The notes: generated from the letters alone by a model not told the origin. Counted from the stretch's first letter, positions 1-8,102 are shown. The stretch: DNA of 64,000 nucleotides from UMGS692 sp963653425 (GCA_963653425.1 CAVJWC010000003.1:1-64000), one strand, 5' to 3'. Translations and numbers: made by a program.

Positions 1-175
1 TGGAATCGGAACGAACGTACAGCCAACATTTTCCGTTTATGACGGGATAATCTTTTCCGCCTGCTCTGGATATGAAAGCAAACACCGTAGTAACTATGGA
101 AAAAGCAAGGAATACCCAAAGCAATATATCAACGATCAGTTTAATTGTGTTTTTTGTTTTTTTATTTTCAGCCAT
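1..175 (-). CDS. sipW: SipW-type signal peptidase I, N-terminal part (cut by window edge)
   Basis: Membrane signal peptidase predicted to process the SipW-type precursors encoded next to it. Only 58 residues are visible: a short basic N-terminus, one membrane helix (about residues 11 to 33), then VINGKCWLYVRSDS at the window edge. In S26 peptidases of the SipW/archaeal type a Ser-Met pair with the catalytic serine sits at this point, so the final S is probably the nucleophile; the next codon starts with A, compatible with Met. The ATG at 175 has a GGAG ribosome site about 7 bases upstream. It is last in the visible minus-strand operon, behind the TasA-like gene. The catalytic Lys or His region lies outside the window, so the assignment rests on the N-terminus and on context. 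Confidence 0.72.
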   Translation of the reverse strand, partial: MAENKKTKNTIKLIVDILLWVFLAFSIVTTVFAFISRAGGKDYPVINGKCWLYVRSDS

Positions 176-249
176 ATTTTCACTCCGAAAGGCAGTCGTT
201 ATCGACTTAACCGCCTTGTTTATTCAACGAATTTTGTTTGTTTTCCGCA

Positions 250-300
250 AACCCGCCGACAGACCCGATAATCGGGAATGTCGGTTTTGTCTGCTTTGAG
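250..300 (-). other. Hairpin between tasA-like gene and sipW
   Basis: The 155-base gap between the TasA-like gene and sipW contains nested inverted repeats: CCGACA/TGTCGG enclosing CCCGA-TAA-TCGGG. The minus strand has no U-run after the hairpin, so it is more likely an mRNA-processing, stabilising or differential-expression element than a full terminator. Confidence 0.4.
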
Positions 301-330
301 TTTGTTATCTGTTTTGTTTGGCGTTAGTCG

Positions 331-1206
331 TTACGCTGTCGTGGTCATATCGAGTTTGGTAACTGCCGTAGTAACTACCGCAGAAAGTTCGAAACCGACG
401 GAAAGAGTCCAGTTTTCGGACAAAAGCTTGAACTGTTCTACGTTACAGGTCTTATCTTCGCCTTCGAGCCAGAGTCTTACTACAACGTCGTAGTATTTCG
501 TAGTGCTTGCGGGAACCTCAGCCATAGCCGACTGCGTGGAAACGTAGGTTACGTCGTCTAATGCGTCGGTACCGGAAACAGCCTTTCCGCTCGTATAATT
601 CACGGCTCCTTCGGGTGCGTAAAGAACGGACGTTCCGTTGGTTGCGGCTTCGGGATCGGTCTTGGCTCCGTTTTCGGTAGCAACGGCGAATTCTTTGAAA
701 ATCAAAGCCACACGATAAGCTTTATTGCCGTCCGTCGTGCCGTTGTAGTGAAGTTCGAGCTTGTTAAGCACGATGTTCTGTGCGCTTGTGTCGCTTACGT
801 TCTGCGCTTTCAGAACGAAAGTGTATTCTACGTAAGGCTGAGTACCATTATACATATTGTTAAAATCGGTCTGGTTGTAAGCTTTATAGGTTACGTTCTT
901 TACGGAACCGTCGCCTTTTACGTTGGAAGGATCGACGAAGAAGAAGTTCTTGCCGTCGGTTGTGGAAACGGGCGCGAGTTTAGTGTCCGCACTTGCCACA
1001 GTGATAGCCGAAGTAAAGGTGCTGTCGTTCGTTGCCCAGCTACCCGACGCTTTCTGGTCGATAAACAGGTTGCTTGATACGCTTGCTTTAACCGTCATAC
1101 CGCCGGCTTCGACGGTTTGATTCATCGAGAACCACGCGTAGGTCGACGAACAAAGCATGATGGCGGAAAGCGCCAGAGTACAAATTGAAACGATAAGTTT
1201 TTTCAT
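331..1206 (-). CDS. TasA/CalY-like protein with SipW-type signal peptide
   Basis: Predicted exported protein of 291 residues. The N-terminus is a Sec signal (MKKLIVSICTLALSAIMLCS) followed by TYAWFSMNQTVEAGG, the hallmark of SipW-cleaved precursors such as TasA and related camelysin-like fibre proteins. The mature part is rich in Thr, Ser and Val, as expected for an extracellular beta-sandwich subunit. Near the C-terminus the segment VVRLWLEGEDKTC resembles VVIWLEGNDPEC in the next gene upstream (1281-2033), which suggests a common origin. It lies directly before sipW and is third in an operon led by a c-di-GMP riboswitch. The likely role is a secreted fibre or matrix subunit; the exact subunit type cannot be told from sequence alone. 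Confidence 0.75.
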   Translation of the reverse strand: MKKLIVSICTLALSAIMLCSSTYAWFSMNQTVEAGGMTVKASVSSNLFIDQKASGSWATNDSTFTSAITVASADTKLAPVSTTDGKNFFFVDPSNVKGDGSVKNVTYKAYNQTDFNNMYNGTQPYVEYTFVLKAQNVSDTSAQNIVLNKLELHYNGTTDGNKAYRVALIFKEFAVATENGAKTDPEAATNGTSVLYAPEGAVNYTSGKAVSGTDALDDVTYVSTQSAMAEVPASTTKYYDVVVRLWLEGEDKTCNVEQFKLLSENWTLSVGFELSAVVTTAVTKLDMTTTA

Positions 1207-1280
1207 AGGTTTACTCCTTGAAATATTTTATTATAATCTGCTTATGCAGCGATTACCAGTATTGTTTTTGCGGACTACGT

Positions 1281-2033
1281 TTACTCGGCTCCGCTTAAAA
1301 CGTTGAATTTCATATCGATTTTGAACTGTCCGCCGATAATGTCGTCGGTACACTCGGGATCGTTGCCTTCCAGCCATATCACGACCGTAATCTTCATAAC
1401 GTCGTCGGGAATAAAACCGCTCTCTTCCTTTCTCAATACCGTATATTTGGAAAGGAAAGGCGTGGTGTTCGGTTCGGGCAGATATTCGCCGTTTTCGTCC
1501 TGCGTGGAAGACACTCTCGCATAGTCGGTTTTTTCGGGCGACGCGCCGTTAACCGAAGTTATCAGTCGCAATCTCACAGCTTTTTCGATGTCCATCGTCA
1601 TATTGACTATGACTACGGAATACTCGAAGGTTACCGTCTTTTTACCTGCGTTTTTAAGATAAAACGTATAACACAGATAGTTGTCGCCGTTGTCTTTGCC
1701 GTCTATCGCGCCCAAATCCAACCTGTCGAGCGAAGAACCGTCTATATTCGTTATAATCTCGGTTGCCTTGCAGTCGAGCGACGACGTAGGCGTTTTGAAA
1801 TCACGCGTTTCCGACAGGGACAAACCGTACTCTATGTAGTTGTATTTGTTGACGGCAATAGTGAAGTTGCCGAATTTTGAATACATGAGCGATACCACAT
1901 AAACGATTGCAAACAGCGCGATTAAAAGCGATATTATCTTCAAAACGAGTTTCCTCGTGCGCTTTTCCTTGTCAATCACCATCGCTCTTTCGCGAACGGA
2001 AAACTTTTCTTCTATATTCGCCATACCGTTCAC
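1281..2033 (-). CDS. Membrane-anchored TasA-related protein, uncleaved form
   Basis: Unnamed protein of about 250 residues: a charged cytoplasmic N-terminus of about 28 residues, one membrane helix (about 29 to 50), then an extracellular domain. It has no AWF SipW cleavage motif, so it probably stays anchored. The segment VVIWLEGNDPEC is shared in form with the neighbouring TasA-like protein, so it may be an anchor or assembly subunit for the fibre. The GTG start at 2033 overlaps the upstream stop (GTGA), pointing to translational coupling; the ATG at 2024 (MANIEEKF) is an equally possible start. Its place between the EAL gene and the fibre gene supports a joint role. The function is inferred from context only. 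Confidence 0.6.
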   Translation of the reverse strand: MNGMANIEEKFSVRERAMVIDKEKRTRKLVLKIISLLIALFAIVYVVSLMYSKFGNFTIAVNKYNYIEYGLSLSETRDFKTPTSSLDCKATEIITNIDGSSLDRLDLGAIDGKDNGDNYLCYTFYLKNAGKKTVTFEYSVVIVNMTMDIEKAVRLRLITSVNGASPEKTDYARVSSTQDENGEYLPEPNTTPFLSKYTVLRKEESGFIPDDVMKITVVIWLEGNDPECTDDIIGGQFKIDMKFNVLSGAE

Positions 2034-2803
2034 TCGCCCTCTTCGTCGCGATTTATTATCTCTTCAAAGGAAAGAGACGGACTTTTTGTCGACAAGAACC
2101 CCAAGCAATCCGCTCCGCTTATCGCTTTTTTGTACTCGTCATCGGCTTCGGCAATGACGCCGATACCCATTTCCGTAACGAAAGACGCGAAAGAAGAAAA
2201 CAATCGCTTTCCTCCGTCTTCTTTTATCCATTCCGCAACGGAAGGATGAGTGTAAACGACGTCTGGCATTAACTTTATAAGTTTTGTTACGGGAAAATCG
2301 TCTTTTCCGCAACCTCTTACGGCGGTTTTCATTCCCAGCGCTTTTATATCCGCCACGGCTGACGCTGCCTTCGAAGTTTCGGCTTGGACGAGAGATGACG
2401 GAAATTCTATACATATTCTGCTCTTTATATCGCTGTTTTCGTTTTCGGTTAAATTTTTAAGCGTTTCGTAAAAATCGATCTGACCTACGAGAGAGACGGG
2501 ACAGCGCACGGATATAAATTCTGCTTGTCTGTCGCATTCTTTTAATTTTTTCAGAACTTCCGTAAGGCGCACGACCGAATTTCCGAAAAGTCCGAGTCCG
2601 ATTTTTCCTTGGTCGCTTACGCGCGCGTAGTACTTCTCGGGCATTTCTCCTTTTACCGTGGAATGAATAACCGTTTCCGCACGATAAGCCTTATATTCGT
2701 TCCCGTCAAAATCCGCAACGGGGAAAAACCTAAACTCTATCGGACGAACGCCCGATTCCAAAGCTCTGCGCACGTCGTTTCTGAATTTGCCTCTTTCTGT
2801 CAT
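2030..2803 (-). CDS. Degenerate EAL-domain protein
   Basis: A 257-residue protein that follows the EAL (c-di-GMP phosphodiesterase) fold from end to end but lacks the catalytic set. The EAL signature is changed to RAETV, the DDFG(T)GYSS loop is replaced by RGCGKDDFPVTKL without the metal-binding Asp pair, and the C-terminal EGVE-like region survives as AEADDE. Enzyme activity is therefore unlikely. Known degenerate EAL proteins act as c-di-GMP receptors or protein adaptors. The ATG at 2803 is preferred because of the GGAG site 9 bases upstream; a TTG further up would sit in the terminator U-tract. It is the first gene behind a c-di-GMP riboswitch, so the same signal may control its synthesis and possibly its activity. 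Confidence 0.72.
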   Translation of the reverse strand: MTERGKFRNDVRRALESGVRPIEFRFFPVADFDGNEYKAYRAETVIHSTVKGEMPEKYYARVSDQGKIGLGLFGNSVVRLTEVLKKLKECDRQAEFISVRCPVSLVGQIDFYETLKNLTENENSDIKSRICIEFPSSLVQAETSKAASAVADIKALGMKTAVRGCGKDDFPVTKLIKLMPDVVYTHPSVAEWIKEDGGKRLFSSFASFVTEMGIGVIAEADDEYKKAISGADCLGFLSTKSPSLSFEEIINRDEEGE

Positions 2804-2830
2804 AAGGACCGCTCCTTTAACCGATTTTTT

Positions 2831-2880
2831 GTAAAACAAAAAGGATAGCCTTTTTGCACGTTAATTGCAACTGGCTATCC
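2831..2880 (-). terminator. Riboswitch expression-platform terminator, copy 1
   Basis: Minus-strand hairpin GGATAGCC/GGCTATCC (8 bp) with an inner TTGCA/TGCAA pairing, followed at once by TTTTTGTTTT. Its 5' strand is the 3' part of the aptamer, so aptamer and terminator exclude each other. Confidence 0.82.
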
Positions 2881-2930
2881 TTTGCGGACCCTATAGCTTT
2901 GCGTCCCACGCTTTCGCGTAGTTTGCCTAA
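2843..2930 (-). promoter_or_regulatory. c-di-GMP class I (GEMM) riboswitch, copy 1
   Basis: On the minus strand the leader reads GGCAAACTACGCGAAAGCG, then GGGACGCAAAGCTATAGGG, then GGATAGCCAGTTGCA. These are the conserved GEMM-I blocks: GGCAAAC, a GAAA-tetraloop hairpin, GGGACGCAAAGC, an AGGGTC-type P3 entry and AGCCAGTTGC. The base matching Vc2 position 20 (from memory of that numbering) is G, as in c-di-GMP rather than cGAMP sensors. The last block (2866-2880) also pairs with 2843-2858 to form a terminator, so ligand binding should favour read-through (ON switch). It lies directly before the degenerate EAL gene. Confidence 0.9.
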
Positions 2931-2969
2931 ATTAAATTGTACGACGGATTCTTTCTCCGTCATACCGCC

Positions 2970-2998
2970 ATTATATACGCTTCGTTTGACCTTGTCAA
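2970..2998 (-). promoter_or_regulatory. Consensus sigma-A promoter of the EAL/TasA/SipW operon
   Basis: TTGACA (2998-2993), a 17-base spacer and TATAAT (2975-2970) on the minus strand, a perfect vegetative promoter. Transcription should start near 2963, about 35 bases before the aptamer core. Such a strong promoter fits control by termination rather than initiation. Confidence 0.85.
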
Positions 2999-3043
2999 GC
3001 GTTTTTTCGCGATATTTCCGAATTTAACCGAAGAAGATTTTTC

Positions 3044-5845
3044 TTACTCGCTTTCGGTTACCGTCGTTACGCCGTCCGACGCTATTATAAACTTATTTGC
3101 CGACTGAAAATAGTTTTCCTCGCCGTTTTTATAAAGCGTTCCGCCGTAATATATCTGATAACCGTATTTGTATTCGTTCGAAACGTCATCGTCGTCGTCA
3201 AACATACACACCAGAAGTTCGACGTCCACGGCGGTATTTACGTAGATTTTATAAATTCCGTAGCCGTCGCAATCGGAATCGACTTCGAAAACAACCTTTA
3301 CGGAAAAGTCTTCCGCCGTAGACAGGGGCGCAACTACAGAAAACTGTATAAGCAAGCTTTCCGAAAGGTCGCCCCGGGAGCGATAGTCTATATTGCAGAA
3401 GGTATCGGAAAGTTTGTTGCCGTCTTTCGTACCGATAACGGCTTCCGTCGCTCCGCTACTGCCCGAACCTATATCGAGGTAATAAAGATATGCGCCGATT
3501 CTGTCCGTACCCGAACCCAAAGCGTATTCGCCCGCGTTTACGGGAATAGCGAAATAATAGAGCGCGTCGTCAGACAGATAGTCTTCGGGCGTAGTTATCC
3601 ACGAGCAGTCGAATTCAAGCGTATAACTATCGTCTGCGCCGTAATTATCGGTCTCGCCGACGTAAGCGTAAAAGTAACTGCTGCCTTTGGAGTAGATTTT
3701 GCTTATCTCTTTTATCGCCGTGACGGTTTTTCCGTCATCCGAACGAGAAATGTGATAAAGCGTAAAGAAGCTGTTGTTGTTCGTATAAGACGTACCCGCT
3801 ATAAAACGAATATAACCCTTTTTCTCTACTATAAAGTCTACCGAATTGGCAACCATTTGTCTGTCTTCATACGTAGCGTCGCCTATTTTCGCGCTCGACA
3901 GGGTGTATAAGTTGTTTGCGTCCACGGCAGCGTCCATAAAATGCAGTCCGTATCCGCTTCCTCCGCTCGTTACCGAACAGTTTTGTTTAACTTTATAAAA
4001 ATCCGCGTCGGAATCGCTTTTCTCTTTCTTTCCGTCGGAATTTATCGTATATACCGTTTGATAATCTTTATACGCATCGAGGTGCATACGTATACCGTCG
4101 CTGTTTCCGCTTGCGAAATATCCCGTGTTCTTTATAACGTTTCCGTCGCTGTCTTTTTCCGTTCCGGTGTTTATCGGGAAATAGGTTTGCGTGCAGTCGT
4201 CTCCCGTGCCGTAACTCAGAACGGTTTTATAAGCCTTGGTTTTCGTGAATTTGAACGAAGACGAAGCCGTATCTCCCATAAGGTAAGACATACTGCTACC
4301 TCGTTGATTCAGATATTTGTCGCCGAATTTAATCGAAGTTCCGCTTATGTCGTCGTTAATTACGGTCGAAGACAAAATTAACGGGCTTCTTTCGGTCTGA
4401 CTTAACGTCAACGAAGAACCGTTTAATAACACGTAGTATTTGCTTCCGTTTTTATCCACGTACATATAATATTCGGAATCTGCTTTTTCTATATAAAAAG
4501 TCGTGGAACTACTCGTCATTAAAAAGAATTTGTTGTTATCAGTATTTACGTACAACGACCTGCCGTTCGTGGTTATCGTAAAACCGCCGTAAACGTTATC
4601 GCCGAGCATAATTTCTTCCTGCGTTTCCTGTTGTTTTCCCCACAAGTAATAGCCGTTGCTGAAATCTCTTATGTAATAAGTTCCTTCGATTTTCGATGTG
4701 ACGGTCGTGTCGTCGCTTTCGGTAATCTGCGTCACTCCGCTGTAATACTTATAATTATACGTTGAAGCGTATTCTTTGGAATAATGCTCGTAAGCGTACC
4801 TGACTCTTTCGTACAGCCTTTGCATATCTATGCTTCCGCCCCAGTCCTGTTCTCCGTTGGGATTAAGCGTTTTTATGTATTCTCCCAAAGACAGAACTTC
4901 TTTGCCCGCTACGGGATCGTAGATATACCCGAACATTCCGAAGCCGTTCTTTGCGCTTTCTCCGCCCGTAATCGTACTTTCGTTTACGTATACGTTACTT
5001 ATGTTCGTAGTGGTATAGACGTGTCCCGCAAGATAACCGACGTAAGCCGTCTGCGTACCCGTGCCGTGCTGATCGTCGGGATGTTCCTCGGCAGTATCGT
5101 TTTTTTCGCCGTTCACGCCTATCGTCAGATCTTTCAGGTCTATATTTACGTTTGAAAAATAGATATCGGCTATCTTCGTTGGCGTTTCTGTTTCGCCTTC
5201 CGCAACTATTCCTTTTCCGACGTAACCGAAAACGCCTATATCGCTCGTGGTTCTTTCAACCGAAACCACTTCGTCCGTATCGGTTTTCCTTACCTTGACC
5301 GTAGACTTTGAGACTATATTGAGATTCCTGACTTCCGTTCCTTTGCCGTCGATTGCACCCACAAACGGAACTTCTGAAGAACCGAGAGGCATTAAAGCGT
5401 TCTCGCCCGAATAGCACTGCATATTTAGAGATCTGCTGAGTTCGGGGTTTCCGTCCGAATCGGTTTTATACGTTCCGTCGTCGTTGTATTCGTAAACGTA
5501 ATAAGTCTCTTCGTCGTCCGAATCGAGCGGATAACCTATCTGAAAGTACAGGTAATCCTTGCCGAACAGCGCGTATTTAGTCTCGGTTTGTTCGCTCGTC
5601 AAAGGCAAAGCCGTCGTTCTTTCGAAGAACTCAACCATATGATAGTAATGAGCGGGACGCGTAATTACGAAAGGATCGTCCTCGGTTCCGCTTCCGCAAT
5701 GAAAATACTCTTTTACGAGTCCTCCGTTTATCTGAGGCGACACGGAATTCGAGATTGCCGTAAACCACGCGAAAGTTACGTTCGTAGCCAAAATCAGAAC
5801 GAACGCGGTCGTTATTATCAGAATTTCACTCTTGAATCTTTTCAT
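3044..5845 (-). CDS. Large secreted surface protein with SipW-type signal and GLUG-like segments
   Basis: A 933-residue predicted exported protein. It starts with a membrane-spanning signal ending in TFAWFTAISNSV, the SipW-type cleavage context. The mature part begins with GSGTEDDPFVITRPAHYYHM, a layout common at the start of repetitive surface adhesins, followed by GLUG-like stretches (GAIDGKGTEVRNLNI and VGYLAGHVYTTTNISNVYV). The rest is rich in Tyr, Ser, Thr and Asp with no recognised enzyme motif and no LPXTG or C-terminal anchor, so retention may be by fibre association. It sits 10 bases behind the 265-residue SipW-type protein, in the operon of riboswitch copy 2. The likely role is adhesin or matrix component; the substrate is unknown. 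Confidence 0.65.
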   Translation of the reverse strand: MKRFKSEILIITTAFVLILATNVTFAWFTAISNSVSPQINGGLVKEYFHCGSGTEDDPFVITRPAHYYHMVEFFERTTALPLTSEQTETKYALFGKDYLYFQIGYPLDSDDEETYYVYEYNDDGTYKTDSDGNPELSRSLNMQCYSGENALMPLGSSEVPFVGAIDGKGTEVRNLNIVSKSTVKVRKTDTDEVVSVERTTSDIGVFGYVGKGIVAEGETETPTKIADIYFSNVNIDLKDLTIGVNGEKNDTAEEHPDDQHGTGTQTAYVGYLAGHVYTTTNISNVYVNESTITGGESAKNGFGMFGYIYDPVAGKEVLSLGEYIKTLNPNGEQDWGGSIDMQRLYERVRYAYEHYSKEYASTYNYKYYSGVTQITESDDTTVTSKIEGTYYIRDFSNGYYLWGKQQETQEEIMLGDNVYGGFTITTNGRSLYVNTDNNKFFLMTSSSTTFYIEKADSEYYMYVDKNGSKYYVLLNGSSLTLSQTERSPLILSSTVINDDISGTSIKFGDKYLNQRGSSMSYLMGDTASSSFKFTKTKAYKTVLSYGTGDDCTQTYFPINTGTEKDSDGNVIKNTGYFASGNSDGIRMHLDAYKDYQTVYTINSDGKKEKSDSDADFYKVKQNCSVTSGGSGYGLHFMDAAVDANNLYTLSSAKIGDATYEDRQMVANSVDFIVEKKGYIRFIAGTSYTNNNSFFTLYHISRSDDGKTVTAIKEISKIYSKGSSYFYAYVGETDNYGADDSYTLEFDCSWITTPEDYLSDDALYYFAIPVNAGEYALGSGTDRIGAYLYYLDIGSGSSGATEAVIGTKDGNKLSDTFCNIDYRSRGDLSESLLIQFSVVAPLSTAEDFSVKVVFEVDSDCDGYGIYKIYVNTAVDVELLVCMFDDDDDVSNEYKYGYQIYYGGTLYKNGEENYFQSANKFIIASDGVTTVTESE

Positions 5846-5855
5846 CGGGTTACCT

Positions 5856-6653
5856 CTATTCGATCGTAATCGTACCTATGTCGTTTGAAAAGGTTATTTC
5901 GCTTATACTTACTTCGTTTTTAAGAAACTCGCTTATAAGGTCTTCGTCGTAATCGAATACCACGTAAAAAACCAAGGCGTTCTTTGTTTCAGCCGTATAA
6001 TCGCAAACTCCGTTCTCAATCGCGCACATATAATCCTTATATAAAGCCGAGTCCAGAGTAAACGTTATCTTCTGTTGTCCGCCGAATGTACTTTCGAGGT
6101 AGTTAACGTTCTTATATTCGTCGGACTTTACCAAATCCCTGACTCCTCCGAAAATCTTAACGTTGTCGCCCTTCCCCGAGTTATCGGAATCGGGCGTGAA
6201 AGCGTCCGCAGAAACGTCGCCATCGATTTTCAGTCCGAAAGCCACTTTAACCGAAATCACGTCGGATAACTTGTAAGGGGCAGTTCCCTCGGTAAGCGGA
6301 ACGGTAACGGTAAACCTTCCGTCCGAAGGAATTCCTTCTGCCGTAACTCTCAGAAAAAGCGGTGTGTTTACGTTCTTATCGGTAAGAATGGTGTCGTATT
6401 TCATCATTTCGTAGGACTGCGAGTCGGTTGCATCGGAGCAAACGACGCCGTTATCGGTATATCTGAAAACGTGACAGGACACTAAATTTACCGATTTGTC
6501 AATACCGACTTTCACGTAACTTCCGCCCGCGTTTACAATTTTGCTATCCGAAAACCATCCGAAAGACAAGTTCAGATAGGACAAAGCGAATAACAATATG
6601 CAAAACGCAACGATTACGCGCAATATAGCAATTGAAATTTTAGTTTTTTCCAT
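5856..6653 (-). CDS. TasA-like protein with SipW-type signal peptide
   Basis: A 265-residue predicted secreted protein. The N-terminal hydrophobic segment ends in SFGWFSDSKIVNAGGSYV, the SipW-type signal pattern (aromatic W-F followed by a small-residue stretch). The mature part is a beta-rich domain without enzyme motifs, ending in SISEITFSNDIGTITIE. The ATG at 6653 has an AAAGGAG site. It is first gene behind the second c-di-GMP riboswitch and is followed closely by the 933-residue surface protein, so the two are probably made and exported together. Processing probably needs the SipW-type peptidase of the neighbouring operon. Whether it forms fibres or caps them cannot be read from the sequence. 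Confidence 0.65.
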   Translation of the reverse strand: MEKTKISIAILRVIVAFCILLFALSYLNLSFGWFSDSKIVNAGGSYVKVGIDKSVNLVSCHVFRYTDNGVVCSDATDSQSYEMMKYDTILTDKNVNTPLFLRVTAEGIPSDGRFTVTVPLTEGTAPYKLSDVISVKVAFGLKIDGDVSADAFTPDSDNSGKGDNVKIFGGVRDLVKSDEYKNVNYLESTFGGQQKITFTLDSALYKDYMCAIENGVCDYTAETKNALVFYVVFDYDEDLISEFLKNEVSISEITFSNDIGTITIE

Positions 6654-6682
6654 CTCTCTCCTTTGCCGTACTGCAATTTTGC

Positions 6683-6735
6683 AATAAAAAAACAGCCGTT
6701 GCGTCCGATAAAACTCGGTAATTGCAACTGGCTGT
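6683..6735 (-). terminator. Riboswitch expression-platform terminator, copy 2
   Basis: ACAGCC/GGCTGT outer stem, TTGC/GCAA and CCGA/TCGG inner stems, then seven U residues on the minus strand. It shares its 5' arm with the aptamer, as in copy 1. Confidence 0.8.
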
Positions 6736-6793
6736 CTCGATTTTACTTATAGACCCTGTAGTTTTGCGTCCTAAGATTTCTCTTAGTTTGCCC
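6683..6793 (-). promoter_or_regulatory. c-di-GMP class I (GEMM) riboswitch, copy 2
   Basis: The minus strand carries GGGCAAAC, a CTAAGA-GAAA-TCTTAG hairpin, GGACGCAAAAC, CAGGGTCT and AGACAGCCAGTTGCA, the same GEMM-I blocks as copy 1 and again with G at the position thought to choose c-di-GMP. One deviation is GCAAAAC where GCAAAGC is usual. The 3' block (6720-6737) pairs with 6692-6702 to form a terminator with a TTTTTTTATT tail (6683-6691), so bound ligand should allow read-through. Confidence 0.86.
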
Positions 6794-6810
6794 TTTATTG
6801 ATTTGTCGCC

Positions 6811-6839
6811 ATTATACCACCGCAGACAAAGCCTGTCAA
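6811..6839 (-). promoter_or_regulatory. Consensus sigma-A promoter of the 265/933-residue operon
   Basis: TTGACA (6839-6834), a 17-base spacer and TATAAT (6816-6811) on the minus strand. The arrangement and the following GGCG match the promoter at 2970-2998, so the two control regions look like duplicates. Confidence 0.85.
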
Positions 6840-6875
6840 GCGTTTTTCGGCGAACGGGGAAATATAAGTGCGGAT

Positions 6876-6925
6876 AATAAAAAAGAACCCGAACTGTAAC
6901 CTTTTTTACGGGTTCAGTCGGGTTC
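6876..6925 (-). terminator. Terminator after the MATE remnant
   Basis: Minus-strand stem GAACCCGA/TCGGGTTC with an inner CTGAACC/GGTTACAG pairing and a TTTTTTATT tail: a strong intrinsic terminator for whatever reads through the MATE remnant. It also separates that unit from the riboswitch operon downstream. Confidence 0.75.
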
Positions 6926-6960
6926 GTTTTGGCGGAAGCGTTGGTAAGGTAAAGCGAGTT

Positions 6961-8095
6961 TTATAATTTTTGTTCCAACGATTTTTCATCCTTCTTCATT
7001 TTTGCAAATGATAGAATTACAAAGATAATCGAGAATATCAAACCGAACACATCGGCAACGGGAGCCGCCCATAAAACGCCGTCTAATCCCATAAATAAAG
7101 GCAACAGAACGGTAAACGGTACAAAAGCGATAACATCACGAATTAAAGACAATAATGTTGCTTTTACAGGATTGGCTACCGACTGCAAAAAGATAGAACA
7201 TACTTTTTGTATAAGAGTAAACAAAATAAACATTAAATATATTCTCAATGCCTTTTCTCCAAACTCCAGATATAATTCCGGATTCGCTGAATTTGAGCCA
7301 AATATTTTAATAATCTGCACGGGCATTATTTGAAACAGCAATGTTGCAATAATTCCCACTCCGATGGTAGAGAGAATCACATATTTAAAGACAGTTCTTA
7401 CACGATGATAATTTTCTGTCCCATAATTGCAACCGATAATAGGTTGAGCGCCGGCAGCTATCCCGACCGCAATATTTACTACAATTGAAAAAACTTTCAT
7501 AATGACGCCGATAATTGCCTGCGGATCATTTGCACCATATTCAGACCGTAATCCATATTTTGCAAGCATATTCATTGACGTAATCGTTATTATTACAATC
7601 GATATCTGAGTTAAAAAACTCGAAAATCCAAGCTTGCAATTCTGCCATAAGATGCCGAAATCCGGTTTCAAATCCACAAATTTCAATCGGAAAGTTTTCG
7701 ACCGAAAAAAGTAATATAAAACTTATTAAAAATGAAATCACAATGCCAATGGCGGTTGCAAGTGCGGCTCCTGTCAGTCCCATGTTCATAGGAAATATGA
7801 AGACAGCATCCAAAATAATGTTCAGAATACAGCCGCTCATGGTAGAAAGCATTGCAATTTTAGGCGCACCGTCTGCCCTTACGATAGGATTCAGCACGTT
7901 TAACAAAATAAAAAACGGCATACCGATCAGAATCCATACCGCATATTCGCGAGATGCGATTAAAGCCGAATCGGTTTTTGCTCCTAATAATGACAAAATC
8001 GAATACAGTAGAGGAAAACATATTGCCAAAAAAACAATGCAAATCAAAATGGCGACCGTTATGCTCGTTCCTACGGCTTTCGATATTTTTTCGTT
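6961..8095 (-). pseudogene. MATE-family efflux transporter, 5'-truncated and frameshifted
   Basis: Two overlapping frames together encode most of a MATE (NorM/DinF-like) drug/Na+ antiporter. The upstream frame holds NEKISKAVGTS through GLTGAALATAIGIVISFLISF; the downstream frame continues with LKPDFGILWQNCKLGFSSFL and typical MATE helices to 6961. The join needs a one-base shift near 7686-7700. About 75 N-terminal residues (the first helices) are missing: upstream of about 8095 the sequence is a repeat/terminator hairpin, not transporter. The stretch looks more A+T-rich than its neighbours, which suggests foreign origin. The double damage makes a working protein unlikely; a sequencing error could explain the frameshift but not the lost start. 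Confidence 0.8.
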
Positions 8096-8102
8096 TAGAA
8101 AA

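Noticed and set aside
266..291. Terminator before sipW
   Set aside because: A good hairpin but no U-run on the transcribed strand, so listed only as a hairpin.
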